Below are positions 1 through 8,461 of a DNA stretch of 64,000 bases, one piece after another. The first letter of the stretch is position 1, and each line of letters begins with the position of its first letter. The notes below the pieces were generated by a model, which saw only the letters and a program-made list of their open reading frames with translations, did not search any database and had not been told where the DNA came from. The position numbers and the translations under genes were made by a program. The stretch is from Mesoaciditoga sp. (lineage in GTDB: Bacteria; Thermotogota; Thermotogae; Mesoaciditogales; Mesoaciditogaceae): NCBI GenBank assembly GCA_002878315.1, contig PNIW01000011.1:35981-99980 (forward strand), given 5' to 3'.

Positions 1-401
1 TTTATAACCGGTGCATTTTGAACTTTTTTTGGCTTTTGTGTGTTTTGTTCTTTGTCTTTCGAATCTTGAACTATCGTTTTGGAAGTCTCTTCCGGTAAAA
101 TATAACCAAGTAAAGATACTTCCTGAGATATCTTTTGGGCCTTATCTTTTTCTGGATTACTTTTATCTTCTACATCTAATTTTTCAGTACTTTTCGAATC
201 ACCCTTTTTTGATAATTCAAATTTATCCTTTTGAGGTAATAAGGTAAGCAACAGAATATCTGATTTGTCTTTTACATCGTCTTTTTTATCAGATCCATTA
301 ATTTTAGAAAGAATCTCGAAGATAGATCCTTTTGAAGCAGTTTTGTTTTTTTCACAACCTCTCTCAACAGGTTGATTGACATTCATGCTTACGGGATTCA
401 T
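1..401 (-). CDS. Possible flagellar hook-length control protein (FliK-like), N-terminal part
   Basis: An open frame runs from ATG at 401 down to the window edge without a stop (133 codons), so the gene is incomplete. Its start overlaps the stop of the MotE-like gene by four bases (ATGA), which indicates translational coupling. The visible part is hydrophilic and low in complexity, rich in Lys, Asp, Glu and Ser, with short hydrophobic patches such as ILLLTLLPQ and SLLGYILPEE. FliK N-terminal regions are typically this poorly conserved, and FliK commonly follows MotE-like or FliJ genes in flagellar operons. The assignment rests mainly on position and composition; the diagnostic C-terminal domain lies outside the window. 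Confidence 0.4.
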   Translation of the reverse strand, partial: MNPVSMNVNQPVERGCEKNKTASKGSIFEILSKINGSDKKDDVKDKSDILLLTLLPQKDKFELSKKGDSKSTEKLDVEDKSNPEKDKAQKISQEVSLLGYILPEETSKTIVQDSKDKEQNTQKPKKVQNAPVI

Positions 402-1042
402 TTTGTCACCTTTGTCAAATTTTCTATAATTGCAGATGCCATGGAAGGATTTGTCTGGGAAATGGCCTGAAGAACAGATCCGGCAACCTGTGGGGAGAGG
501 TTTACCATCGCATCTACGATAACATTAATCGGGACATTTGAAGTCGCAAGTACATGTCCAATCTGGGACGGATTGCTGTTCGTTATCCATTGATCGAGTG
601 TCTGAATTCTCTTTTGATAACTTTGATATTCTGCAACCTGTGCATTGAATTGCTGGACCTTTCTTTCGAAAGCCGTCTGCGATGCTTTAAGTGAGGCCTC
701 CAAAGATGTCAACTGGGCTTGAATATTTGCAAGTTGGATCTCTTTTGCTTCCAAAGAGGCTTCTTTGGTATTTAAAACATTTTGAAATGCATCTATTCTT
801 GACTCTAAAAGGGTCTGGTATGGAATGACTCTTAATGGTTCATACTTTACACTGTTGCCGATGAAAGGTACCATCTTCAGTATTGAGGCGGCATAACTTT
901 TGACGTCTGCAAAAGGTGTAACCCCGTACAACTGGAGTTTATTCATCTCGAAATAGAAATAACTTATCCCGATCGAAAGTACAAGAAATGTAAAAATAAT
1001 CAGGAAAACCCAAAAAATCAAAAGACCACGTTTTTTGGCCAT
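398..1042 (-). CDS. MotE-like membrane protein with coiled coil and MgtE-N-like domain
   Basis: The product has about 214 residues. A basic N-terminus is followed by one membrane segment (about residues 8-28), a coiled-coil region rich in Leu, Gln, Ala and Glu (about 80-145), and a helical C-terminal domain with the pattern seen in MgtE-N/FliG-N-like MotE proteins (SPQVAGSVLQAIS). MotE assists the flagellar motor or stator in the bacteria where it has been studied. An upstream in-frame ATG at 1075 exists, but the ribosome site AGGAGGG lies inside that extension and fits the ATG at 1042. The stop overlaps the start of the next gene. MotE-like is a domain-level call; another flagellar or envelope role is possible. 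Confidence 0.5.
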   Translation of the reverse strand: MAKKRGLLIFWVFLIIFTFLVLSIGISYFYFEMNKLQLYGVTPFADVKSYAASILKMVPFIGNSVKYEPLRVIPYQTLLESRIDAFQNVLNTKEASLEAKEIQLANIQAQLTSLEASLKASQTAFERKVQQFNAQVAEYQSYQKRIQTLDQWITNSNPSQIGHVLATSNVPINVIVDAMVNLSPQVAGSVLQAISQTNPSMASAIIENLTKVTK

Positions 1043-1121
1043 CCATTTCCCTCCTGAAATATAATTCAATCTCATCGATGAAATATCCTAAGGATTCAAA
1101 TTTCGAATCTCCATTTAGATT

Positions 1122-2303
1122 TTATTCGGATTTTTTGAAAAAATACCAGTAAAGCAGGGCATTTGCAAATTGAAAAATCGCGGCGATGAATATAGGAGCC
1201 TCCATCATAGAGTAATCCATAAAATATCCGCTCGCGGCAGGACCTATTGAAGAGGTTACTTGCTGGGGCAAATTGCTGAGCGCTGCCATTGAGGCTCTTT
1301 CTTCTTCTTTGGTCTGTCCCATTGTAAATGATTGTCTGAGGGGTATCCCTGCAGATACAAAAAACATTCTCAAAAGGTAAAAGATCCCGGCCAGTAAAAA
1401 TGATGGCATTAAAGCCATAAACACAAGCATTATCGCGCCAATCGCCCTGACCCAGACAATCGTTTTAACGGTGCCAAAGAATCTTGCAAGACGTGCGGAA
1501 GATATAGAAGAAATGGCTCGTGCAATGTTGGAGAAGACATAAATTACGCTTATGAGCTCTGCTCCGACACCATACCTTACAAAAAACCAGTACACGAGTA
1601 TCGGCCCACTGAAAAATCCTGTTCCAAGGCCATTTACGGCATTCGTAATGGAAAATTTTCCAAGCAATTTCCATGAGAGTTTAAAAGTACTTTGACGTTT
1701 TGGCCTTCCTTTGTCTTCATGAACAAATAATGTTATAAAGAACGTAGAAATGTAGACAAAAAATGCAACTCCCATCAAAAGCAAATATCCTCCACGCCAT
1801 CCATCTTTGAAAATGCTCGAAATATACGGAAGGAATATCGCCAGAACATAACCTATTGTACTTCCTATCGCACCAAAGAATGAAAATGTCCCAAAGACGT
1901 CATTTCGAAATTTCGCATCGGAACTTTCCGCTATAAGTGCCTGCTGTGCGGCGCCGGCAGCGCCACCGCCTCCTCCACCCCTTATAGTGCCTATAGAAAC
2001 AAAAAACATCAAAGGCAAAAGTTCAGTCGTAAAGAAAAAGCCCATTACACTTATGGCATTTATAATCGTCATGACAAGAATAACGGGCTTTCTCCCATGT
2101 TTGTCGGCAAAGAATCCAACGACTACTGAAAAGATTATCCCAACAATAACGGAAAGAGTAAATGTCACTCCTATTTGAATGCCTGAAAAGCCCAATTTCG
2201 AAAGATATATAGGCACTATAATCGTCAATGACGCCTGTGCGACGCTTCTTAAAAACCTCCTTATCATAAGCAGGGATAAATTTCTATTCAACCATTTTCT
2301 CAT
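1122..2303 (-). CDS. MFS transporter
   Basis: A membrane protein of about 393 residues with some twelve hydrophobic segments. After the second helix it carries a good copy of the MFS loop 2-3 signature (GFFADKHGRKPV, near residue 64), which marks the major facilitator superfamily. A Gly/Ala-rich stretch (RGGGGGGAAGAAQQA) sits near helix 4-5. The start at ATG 2303 is preferred over ATG 2315 because GGAG lies seven bases before it. It follows the DHA2-type exporter gene by about 24 bases, so it is probably the last gene of the MarR-headed cassette. Substrate cannot be told from sequence; drug or metabolite export is an inference from the neighbours. Confidence 0.8.
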   Translation of the reverse strand: MRKWLNRNLSLLMIRRFLRSVAQASLTIIVPIYLSKLGFSGIQIGVTFTLSVIVGIIFSVVVGFFADKHGRKPVILVMTIINAISVMGFFFTTELLPLMFFVSIGTIRGGGGGGAAGAAQQALIAESSDAKFRNDVFGTFSFFGAIGSTIGYVLAIFLPYISSIFKDGWRGGYLLLMGVAFFVYISTFFITLFVHEDKGRPKRQSTFKLSWKLLGKFSITNAVNGLGTGFFSGPILVYWFFVRYGVGAELISVIYVFSNIARAISSISSARLARFFGTVKTIVWVRAIGAIMLVFMALMPSFLLAGIFYLLRMFFVSAGIPLRQSFTMGQTKEEERASMAALSNLPQQVTSSIGPAASGYFMDYSMMEAPIFIAAIFQFANALLYWYFFKKSE

Positions 2304-2327
2304 TCTGATCTCCATTTTTAGATTTCC

Positions 2328-3791
2328 CTATTTTGCGTGTTCTCTCGACAGATTGGACGAACTTGCATCTTTCCAAACAGGAGTTGGTCCCCTCATGTAG
2401 GAGATGACGGCGGCGCCGATACTTATTATAAAGGATATGAAAAATGCGAGACGCAAATCAGAGATAAAAGTATCGACAAATATGCCCTTTCCACCGATCT
2501 GGGCACCTATAAAGAGCGCATCCATAGCCTGAGGAGTAAGGCCGGAAGAAAGAATCGCGAATGCCATTGCGATACTTACAAGAGAACCTGCATTGTTCAT
2601 CATCGTTCTTGTCCCTGCCGCTATTCCTCTCCTGTCTGGAGGCACCATACTCATTATCGTGTTTGTATTCGGAGAGTTAAACATGCCAGATCCGAATCCC
2701 ACGACAGTTCCCCATATTATAACCTCCGCAATCGACATATCAACCCTTGTAAAGATGGCAAAGCCTAAAAGGCCTACTCCTGTTATCAAAAGCCCAAGAG
2801 TGCTGAGTATTCTCGATCCATATCTGTCAGAAAGCCTTCCACTTATTGGTGCCATTATCATCATGGCAACAGCAAAGGGTATCAGATAAATACTCGCGGT
2901 AAATGGATCCATGTTTTTGATGCCGAGAAGGTAAAAGATGAGCAAAAACATCAAGGCGCCCCTCGAAATTCCATTCATCAGATTGGAACTGTACGCAAAT
3001 GCCTGCACTCTTGTCTTAAAAAGCCTTAGATCTAACATCGGATATTTTACCTTTGATTCTATGTAAACAAATAAAGGTATAAGGATCGCGGCAAGAATAA
3101 AGAAGGTTATTACAATGGGAGATGTCCAGCCACCAAAGCCTCCCTCGGTCAGGGCATAAAGCAAAAAGAACAACCCAGAGGTGAAGGAGATAGCGCCAAG
3201 CCAGTCAAATTTTTCTCCTTTAGGTATTGGAGCGATGTCTTTTATTTGAATCCATGCCCATATAGTTACAAGCGCACCGAATGGCACATTCATGTAAAAG
3301 ATCCATCTCCATCCGATGGCTGTTGTCAGCAATCCGCCTATTATAGGTCCAAAAGCAGATCCAACGGCAAGGACCATTCCGTTTATTCCGAGTGCCATTC
3401 CGAGCTCCCCTTTTGGAAAGGCGTCTGTAACTATTGCCGTACTGTTTGCCATTATTAAAGATCCACCAATGGCCTGAATAATTCTCATTACAAGAAGTTC
3501 AACTCCGCTTTGAGAAAGGCCGGCAAAAAGTGATGCAATGGTGAAAATCGCTGCGCCAAGAACGAATAGACGTTTTCTTCCTATCATGTCTGCCACACGT
3601 CCGATTGACGGAACAAGTACCGTGGTCGCCAACATATAACTCATCAAAACCCAGATTATTGTTATCATCGGAGCGTTAAGACCCTCTGCGATGTTTGGAA
3701 GTGCTATCAAAAGGGCCGTTCCAGTCATGATTCCAAGCAAAAGGCCTAAACTTGTGGCCGAAAGTGCAAGCCATTTATACTGAACTTTCAT
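2328..3791 (-). CDS. MFS exporter of the DHA2 (EmrB/QacA) type
   Basis: The 487-residue product has about fourteen hydrophobic segments, the usual number for the DHA2 drug:H+ antiporter family. The loop 2-3 motif is present (GRVADMIGRKRLFV, near residue 64), as is the antiporter motif C-like stretch GSAFGPIIGGLLT near residue 142 in helix 5. This family exports drugs or other amphiphilic compounds with proton exchange in the inner membrane. The ribosome site overlaps the stop of the metallo-hydrolase gene four bases upstream, so the genes are coupled. Placement behind a MarR regulator suggests induction by the exported compound, which is inference. Confidence 0.85.
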   Translation of the reverse strand: MKVQYKWLALSATSLGLLLGIMTGTALLIALPNIAEGLNAPMITIIWVLMSYMLATTVLVPSIGRVADMIGRKRLFVLGAAIFTIASLFAGLSQSGVELLVMRIIQAIGGSLIMANSTAIVTDAFPKGELGMALGINGMVLAVGSAFGPIIGGLLTTAIGWRWIFYMNVPFGALVTIWAWIQIKDIAPIPKGEKFDWLGAISFTSGLFFLLYALTEGGFGGWTSPIVITFFILAAILIPLFVYIESKVKYPMLDLRLFKTRVQAFAYSSNLMNGISRGALMFLLIFYLLGIKNMDPFTASIYLIPFAVAMMIMAPISGRLSDRYGSRILSTLGLLITGVGLLGFAIFTRVDMSIAEVIIWGTVVGFGSGMFNSPNTNTIMSMVPPDRRGIAAGTRTMMNNAGSLVSIAMAFAILSSGLTPQAMDALFIGAQIGGKGIFVDTFISDLRLAFFISFIISIGAAVISYMRGPTPVWKDASSSNLSREHAK

Positions 3792-3795
3792 TCGA

Positions 3796-4476
3796 TCAAC
3801 CCCTTTTTATGAGCATTTTGTAAAATTCTTTGACCTTTTCCGAAGCATCGGGTTTCAAAGGCATTCCATGGCCGCTTAACATGATATCGTACTCGATCTT
3901 TGTAAGTTTTTCCATAGACTTTATCGCAAGTACCATATCTGGCGTGAATTGCTCGGGAGGACCCTGAAGTTTTCCGTCAATGTATCTCAATTCGTCTCCA
4001 ACAAAGATAACTTTTCTTTCTTTGCTGTAAAGTGAGATACTGCCAGGTGTGTGGCCGGGATTGTGAATAACAGTAAAACCATCAACAGTATCTCCTTCTC
4101 TGAGGAGAATATCCGGCTCGACGTAATTTACCTTCATGAATGTTGACGCCATTTTCATCGCAGCGCCGGTAAATCCTTTTGGTGATGGAAACTTTTCCTT
4201 TCCTGTCACGTATGGTTCGTCCTTTTCATGAACGTAAAGTTTTGCACCTGTGATCCTTTTCAAATCGTAAGCATTTCCCATGTGATCCACGTGGCAGTGT
4301 GTAAGGACTATCTTTAAAATATCAGATGGATTCTTACCAATCGATTTTACATAATCAAGGATCTTGTTTAATTGACCCGGCATGCCGGTATCTATCACTG
4401 TTAAATTATCTCCGAAGAGGATATAAACGTTTGCATTTGTTCCATCTACAAGGTGAATGCCACTTGTTATCTCCAC
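3796..4476 (-). CDS. Metallo-beta-lactamase fold hydrolase
   Basis: A 226-residue protein with the complete metal-binding pattern of the family: HCHVDH at residues 60-65, a later His in NPGHTPGS, Asp in FVGDEL, and a C-terminal SGHG. This is the glyoxalase II-like branch, single domain and cytoplasmic (no signal peptide). Such enzymes hydrolyse thioesters, lactones or related bonds, but the substrate is not recognisable here. The start is GTG behind GGAGGA. It sits between the MarR regulator and two exporters, which hints that it may modify or destroy the compound that these sense and export; this is inference. Confidence 0.8.
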   Translation of the reverse strand: MEITSGIHLVDGTNANVYILFGDNLTVIDTGMPGQLNKILDYVKSIGKNPSDILKIVLTHCHVDHMGNAYDLKRITGAKLYVHEKDEPYVTGKEKFPSPKGFTGAAMKMASTFMKVNYVEPDILLREGDTVDGFTVIHNPGHTPGSISLYSKERKVIFVGDELRYIDGKLQGPPEQFTPDMVLAIKSMEKLTKIEYDIMLSGHGMPLKPDASEKVKEFYKMLIKRG

Positions 4477-4478
4477 AA

Positions 4479-4943
4479 TTATTCCTCCTTTTTACCTTTA
4501 TTCTCGAAATCCTTTAAAACTTCGGCAGTCTCTTTTATTATTGAAAAAGCATTAAGGAGCTTTTCAAATTGTTCATCTGAAAGCGCACTTAATTTTTCAT
4601 TGACATATTCTCTCATTGCTCTTTCTATCTCGATAGCCTTTTCCATCCCCTTTTCCGTTAATTCTATGAAAACAGCCCTTCTATCCTCATCTGTTCTATA
4701 TCTTTTGACGTATCCTGCCTTCACAAGCGCATCCGTTGCGGCTGTAATAGTACTTTTGACAAATCCGTATTTGTTTTCTATTTCAGACATCTGGGCACGG
4801 TTTTGAGAATGTCTTTTCATAAAAATAAGAATTGACGCAGATGTCTTAGGTAGTTTTGTCTTTGAATAATCAAAACTCTTAAAGACTATCTTTGAAAAAG
4901 CCGAATAAGCCATTAAAAGGTCTTCCGGGACTTCACGCTTCAT
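4479..4943 (-). CDS. MarR family transcriptional regulator
   Basis: About 154 residues with the winged helix-turn-helix of MarR regulators: an N-terminal dimerisation helix, a recognition region reading KSTITAATDALVKAGYVKR, a wing with RTDEDRRAVFIELTEKG, then a C-terminal helical dimer part. The Asp-Arg pair in the wing (DEDRRA) is the conserved MarR element. The start is placed at ATG 4943, about six bases after GGGGTG; a GTG at 4958 is also in frame. It heads the cassette with the metallo-hydrolase and two MFS exporters, and it probably represses this operon until a ligand binds. A promoter lies at about 5010-5037. Confidence 0.85.
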   Translation of the reverse strand: MKREVPEDLLMAYSAFSKIVFKSFDYSKTKLPKTSASILIFMKRHSQNRAQMSEIENKYGFVKSTITAATDALVKAGYVKRYRTDEDRRAVFIELTEKGMEKAIEIERAMREYVNEKLSALSDEQFEKLLNAFSIIKETAEVLKDFENKGKKEE

Positions 4944-5009
4944 TCTTTTCACCCCCACTTCAATATCATATAATTCATTTTTGAACTTTTTGCTTTTGAA
5001 TTATTTAAT

Positions 5010-5037
5010 TTTATATTAAATTGGTATTTAAAATCAA
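5010..5037 (-). promoter_or_regulatory. Probable promoter of the marR cassette
   Basis: On the minus strand TTGATT (5037-5032) and TATAAA (5015-5010) are separated by 16 bases, a reasonable sigma-70 type match. The surrounding sequence is very AT-rich, so chance matches are possible. Confidence 0.4.
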
Positions 5038-5144
5038 ATCAGTTTGCCCTTGTAATTTTATTTGACGTGATAGATTGTTCCATTTCGAACTTCAAAAATT
5101 TTAAAATAAAGCCAACAAAATAGGGCTAAAGTGTAAAATTAAAC

Positions 5145-5153
5145 TGATATAAT
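5145..5153 (+). promoter_or_regulatory. Extended -10 promoter of apt-pgi-rnf
   Basis: The sequence TGATATAAT is a perfect extended -10 (TGn before TATAAT). No convincing -35 lies at the right distance, which is tolerated for extended -10 promoters. Transcription would begin at about 5160, just before an inverted repeat. Confidence 0.55.
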
Positions 5154-5163
5154 TAACTGGTTT

Positions 5164-5189
5164 ATATCACAAAACATTTTTTGTGATAT
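5164..5189 (+). repeat. Perfect 11-base inverted repeat, possible operator or leader hairpin
   Basis: Two arms ATATCACAAAA and TTTTGTGATAT are perfectly complementary around a four-base spacer. The repeat starts a few bases after the predicted transcription start of apt and ends about 40 bases before its TTG codon. It could be an operator for a dimeric repressor or a hairpin at the mRNA 5' end. It lacks a U-run and is not a terminator. Confidence 0.6.
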
Positions 5190-5230
5190 CATACTTTATG
5201 TGTAAATTCGATCGGGAGGAAGTGTAAACT

Positions 5231-5746
5231 TTGGTAGAACTTAAATCATACATACGTGATATCCAGAACTTTCCAAAGGAAGGGGTTGTTTTTAAAGATA
5301 TAACTCCTCTTTTGAAAGATCCGAAAGCTTTTGCATTTGCCATAGAAGAAATGTCTAAATTGGCCGCGCAGTTCAATCCTCAAAAGATCGTCGCGGCAGA
5401 GGCACGCGGTTTTATCTTCGCGGCTCCTATCGCTTACAATTTAAAAGCTGGTTTTGTTCCAATAAGGAAACCAGGCAAGTTACCTTATTTCACCATAAAT
5501 GAAGAATATTACCTTGAGTATGCCAAATCAAAAATTGAAATGCACGTTGATGCGATCGATCCAAATGAAAGGGTTGTAATAGTCGATGATATACTTGCAA
5601 CGGGTGGAACTTCTCTCGCCATGGCTCATCTCGTTGAAAAATTAGGTGGAATAGTCAGTGGAATGGTTTTCCTTGGTGAACTTTCTTTTCTTGAACCGAG
5701 AAAGAATCTCAGAAATTATGAGGTCAAAACACTTTTGACATATTAG
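5231..5746 (+). CDS. apt: Adenine phosphoribosyltransferase
   Basis: The 171-residue product has the standard Apt length. It converts adenine and PRPP to AMP and pyrophosphate in purine salvage, in the cytoplasm. The PRPP-binding loop VVIVDDILATGGT is at residues 115-127, and the family segments GVVFKDITPLL and AAEARGFIFAAPIAY are present. The start is TTG with GGAGGA ten bases upstream; no ATG or GTG fits better. It is the first gene of a run leading to pgi and the rnf genes, with a 24-base gap to pgi. An extended -10 promoter and an inverted repeat precede it. Confidence 0.95.
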   Translation: MVELKSYIRDIQNFPKEGVVFKDITPLLKDPKAFAFAIEEMSKLAAQFNPQKIVAAEARGFIFAAPIAYNLKAGFVPIRKPGKLPYFTINEEYYLEYAKSKIEMHVDAIDPNERVVIVDDILATGGTSLAMAHLVEKLGGIVSGMVFLGELSFLEPRKNLRNYEVKTLLTY

Positions 5747-5770
5747 TTGTTCCGAAGGGAGGAATTCATT

Positions 5771-7141
5771 TTGAAATTCGATTTCACCAATGCTTTTGGT
5801 GAGAATTTGTCTGATGGTGTCAGATATGAAGATATAAAAGGAATAACCGGAAGATTACATTCTTTTCTCGAAAATTTCAGGCAAAATCCTCCAGGATTTT
5901 CCAAAGTATTCAGCGATCTATCTCACGTAGACAGCATTCTTAAGATGGCGGAAAGATGCAAAAATTTTGAGAATTTCGTGCTTGTAGGTATAGGCGGATC
6001 TGCCCTTGGAAATCAGGCCATTCAGGGAGCCCTCCGTCATCCCATGTGGAACAGTTTGCCACGAGAAAAAAGAAATAATCTTCCAAGATTCTTCGTGATG
6101 GACAACGTTGATCCAGAGCAAATCGGATCGATCCTCGATGTCATCGATCCGGCCGAAAGCGTCTTCAACGTGGTAAGTAAGTCGGGTTCAACCGCCGAAA
6201 CTATGAGCAATTATCTGATCGTAAGAGGCCTTCTCGAAACGCGTGGTCTCAACCCCAAAGATCACATTATTTTCACAACTGATCCAGTCGAAGGGGTCTT
6301 AAGAAAGATCGCCATAGATGAAGATATTCCTGTTTTAGACATCCCATCAAATGTTGGTGGGAGATTCAGCGTCCTTACGTCTGTCGGCCTCTTAAGCGCG
6401 GCATCGTTAGGTGTCGATATAAAGAAGATGTTAGACGGTGCTCAGGAAGAATTAGACAGGTTCAAAGAAGAAGACGATACCTTCAAAAATCCAGTACTCT
6501 TGAATGCCGCTATTCATTACCTTTATTCCCAGAAAGGTAAGTCTATATCCGTTATGATGCCATATTCAAATGCCCTTTACACGCTTGCGGACTGGTACAG
6601 ACAATTGTGGGCTGAATCGTTGGGAAAGGAAAAATCTCTTACAGGCGAGACTGTACATGCCGGACAAACACCCATAAAGTCTCTTGGAACAATAGATCAG
6701 CACTCTCAGGTTCAACTTTACATGGAAGGACCAAATGACAAGGTAATAACATTTCTTAGAGTCGAAAATTTCAGAAGGAAATTAAAAATACCCGTAATTC
6801 ATCAGGACAGGAAAGAACTTTCTTATCTTTGCGGTCATGACCTTGAAGAACTCATAAATTACGAACAGGAAGCTACCGGTCTTGCCCTTCTCGAACATGG
6901 AAGGCCAAATCTGACAATTTCCTTTGAGTCCATAGATGAAGTTGAAATCGGGAGATTCTTCGGGTATTACGAGATTCTCGTTACCGCCATGGGATTTTTG
7001 TACAACATAAATACCTTTGATCAGCCCGGCGTTGAACTCGGAAAGAAAAATACCTACGCCTTGATGAACAGAAAGGGATACGAAAGTCAGAAGGCACACA
7101 TTGAAGATTTAAAGAAAAACCTAAAAACCTTTAAAATCTAA
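5771..7141 (+). CDS. pgi: Glucose-6-phosphate isomerase
   Basis: Interconverts glucose 6-phosphate and fructose 6-phosphate in glycolysis and gluconeogenesis. The product of 456 residues matches the shorter bacterial Pgi length. Visible motifs are GIGGSALGNQ (residues 73-82), the phosphate-binding SKSGSTAET (136-144) and the segment HAGQTPIKSLGTIDQHSQ with the active-site His. The start is TTG 5771, seven bases after GGGAGGA; a further in-frame TTG at 5747 would put this ribosome site inside the coding region. It lies between apt and rnfC with short gaps and is probably cotranscribed, linking sugar catabolism with the ion-pumping complex. Confidence 0.95.
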   Translation: MKFDFTNAFGENLSDGVRYEDIKGITGRLHSFLENFRQNPPGFSKVFSDLSHVDSILKMAERCKNFENFVLVGIGGSALGNQAIQGALRHPMWNSLPREKRNNLPRFFVMDNVDPEQIGSILDVIDPAESVFNVVSKSGSTAETMSNYLIVRGLLETRGLNPKDHIIFTTDPVEGVLRKIAIDEDIPVLDIPSNVGGRFSVLTSVGLLSAASLGVDIKKMLDGAQEELDRFKEEDDTFKNPVLLNAAIHYLYSQKGKSISVMMPYSNALYTLADWYRQLWAESLGKEKSLTGETVHAGQTPIKSLGTIDQHSQVQLYMEGPNDKVITFLRVENFRRKLKIPVIHQDRKELSYLCGHDLEELINYEQEATGLALLEHGRPNLTISFESIDEVEIGRFFGYYEILVTAMGFLYNINTFDQPGVELGKKNTYALMNRKGYESQKAHIEDLKKNLKTFKI

Positions 7142-7155
7142 GGAGATGAGAGACC

Positions 7156-8457
7156 TTGTTGGTCTGGAGGTTTAAAGGAGGAGTCCATCCTCCCACCAAA
7201 AAACTGGCAAAGGATTCCAGTATCGAGAATCTAAAGGCATCAAAGAGATATTCTCTTTTTGTCGCTCAAAACTCTGGCAATCCTCCTAAATTACTGGTTC
7301 AGGCCGGAAGTGAGGTAAAGACCGGTCAAAAAATAGCAGAGGCAGACGGTTTTGTTTCCGTTCCTCTTCATTCGCCCGTAACAGGGAAGGTGGTCGAGAT
7401 AAAAAAAGAAAAGCATCCTGTTACAGGAAGGCCGGCAGATGTTGTCGTCATCGAAAGAACGGGAGAAGACGAATGGGTAAAATTGAGTGCAAAGCCTTAC
7501 ACAGAATACACTCCTGATGAGATAAAAAAAAGGGTTGCAGAAGCCGGAATTGTTGGGCTAGGAGGGGCGACCTTCCCGACACATGTTAAACTTTCTCCTT
7601 CAAAAAAGGTAGATACAGTTATATTAAATGGTGCCGAATGCGAGCCATATTTAACAATAGACCAGCGTATGATGGTCGAACATCCAGATGAGATATGTAA
7701 AGGCGGCGTTGCCATTGCAAAAGCCGTGGGCGCGGCGAAGATCTTTGTTGGAATAGAAGAGAATAAACCCGATGCGATTGAAAGTATGAAAAAAGCAGGT
7801 AGCGCTTTTGGGATCGAAGTTGTTGCGCTTCCGACGAAATATCCACAGGGATCAGAAAAACATCTTATTTATGCAATAACCAAAAAGCAGGTACCATCCG
7901 GTGGCCTTCCAATGGATGTCGGCGTTGTGGTCGACAATGTCTCAACAGCGAGGGCAATTTATCGAGCGCTTGAATTTGGAGAACCACTTATAGAAAGAGG
8001 TCTAACCTTAACGGGAGAAGGCGTAAAAAACCAAAAGAATGTCATTGCAAGAATAGGAACACCGGTCTCCGATCTTTTGGATTACGCAGAAGTAAGCGTT
8101 GAAAGTGCTCGTGTCATACTCGGTGGTCCTATGACGGGAATTGCCTTAGAATCTCTTGAGATAGGAATTTCGAAGGGCACATCTGGAATAACAGTTTTGC
8201 CCGAAGGAATAGTGAAAAAACCCGCAGAGACAAATTGCATAAGATGTTACAGGTGCGTTGAAGCGTGCCCGACAAATCTCGAACCTTATTTGCTTTACAA
8301 GATGTTTAAGAAAAAGATGTTCAACGAGATGAAAGAAGAACATCTTATGGATTGTATAGAGTGCGGCTCTTGCGCTTATGTGTGCCCTGCAAATATAGAT
8401 CACGTCAAAGCCTTTAAGACCGCTAAACTTGTGGTTAGAACTCTCGGTAGGAGATGA
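7156..8457 (+). CDS. rnfC: Rnf complex subunit C (NADH-binding, iron-sulfur)
   Basis: RnfC is the peripheral NAD(H)-reactive subunit of the ferredoxin:NAD+ oxidoreductase that drives Na+ or H+ transport. The 433-residue protein has the flavin/NADH-binding fold region with GLGGATFPTHVK (around 134-145) and GAECEPYLTIDQRMM, then two four-cysteine clusters, CIRCYRCVEACP from residue 361 and CIECGSCAYVCP from residue 400. This is the usual RnfC architecture without a long Ala-rich C-terminal tail. The start is TTG after AGGAGATGAG. It is first of six contiguous, mostly overlapping rnf genes. Confidence 0.95.
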   Translation: MLVWRFKGGVHPPTKKLAKDSSIENLKASKRYSLFVAQNSGNPPKLLVQAGSEVKTGQKIAEADGFVSVPLHSPVTGKVVEIKKEKHPVTGRPADVVVIERTGEDEWVKLSAKPYTEYTPDEIKKRVAEAGIVGLGGATFPTHVKLSPSKKVDTVILNGAECEPYLTIDQRMMVEHPDEICKGGVAIAKAVGAAKIFVGIEENKPDAIESMKKAGSAFGIEVVALPTKYPQGSEKHLIYAITKKQVPSGGLPMDVGVVVDNVSTARAIYRALEFGEPLIERGLTLTGEGVKNQKNVIARIGTPVSDLLDYAEVSVESARVILGGPMTGIALESLEIGISKGTSGITVLPEGIVKKPAETNCIRCYRCVEACPTNLEPYLLYKMFKKKMFNEMKEEHLMDCIECGSCAYVCPANIDHVKAFKTAKLVVRTLGRR

Positions 8458-8461
8458 TCTT

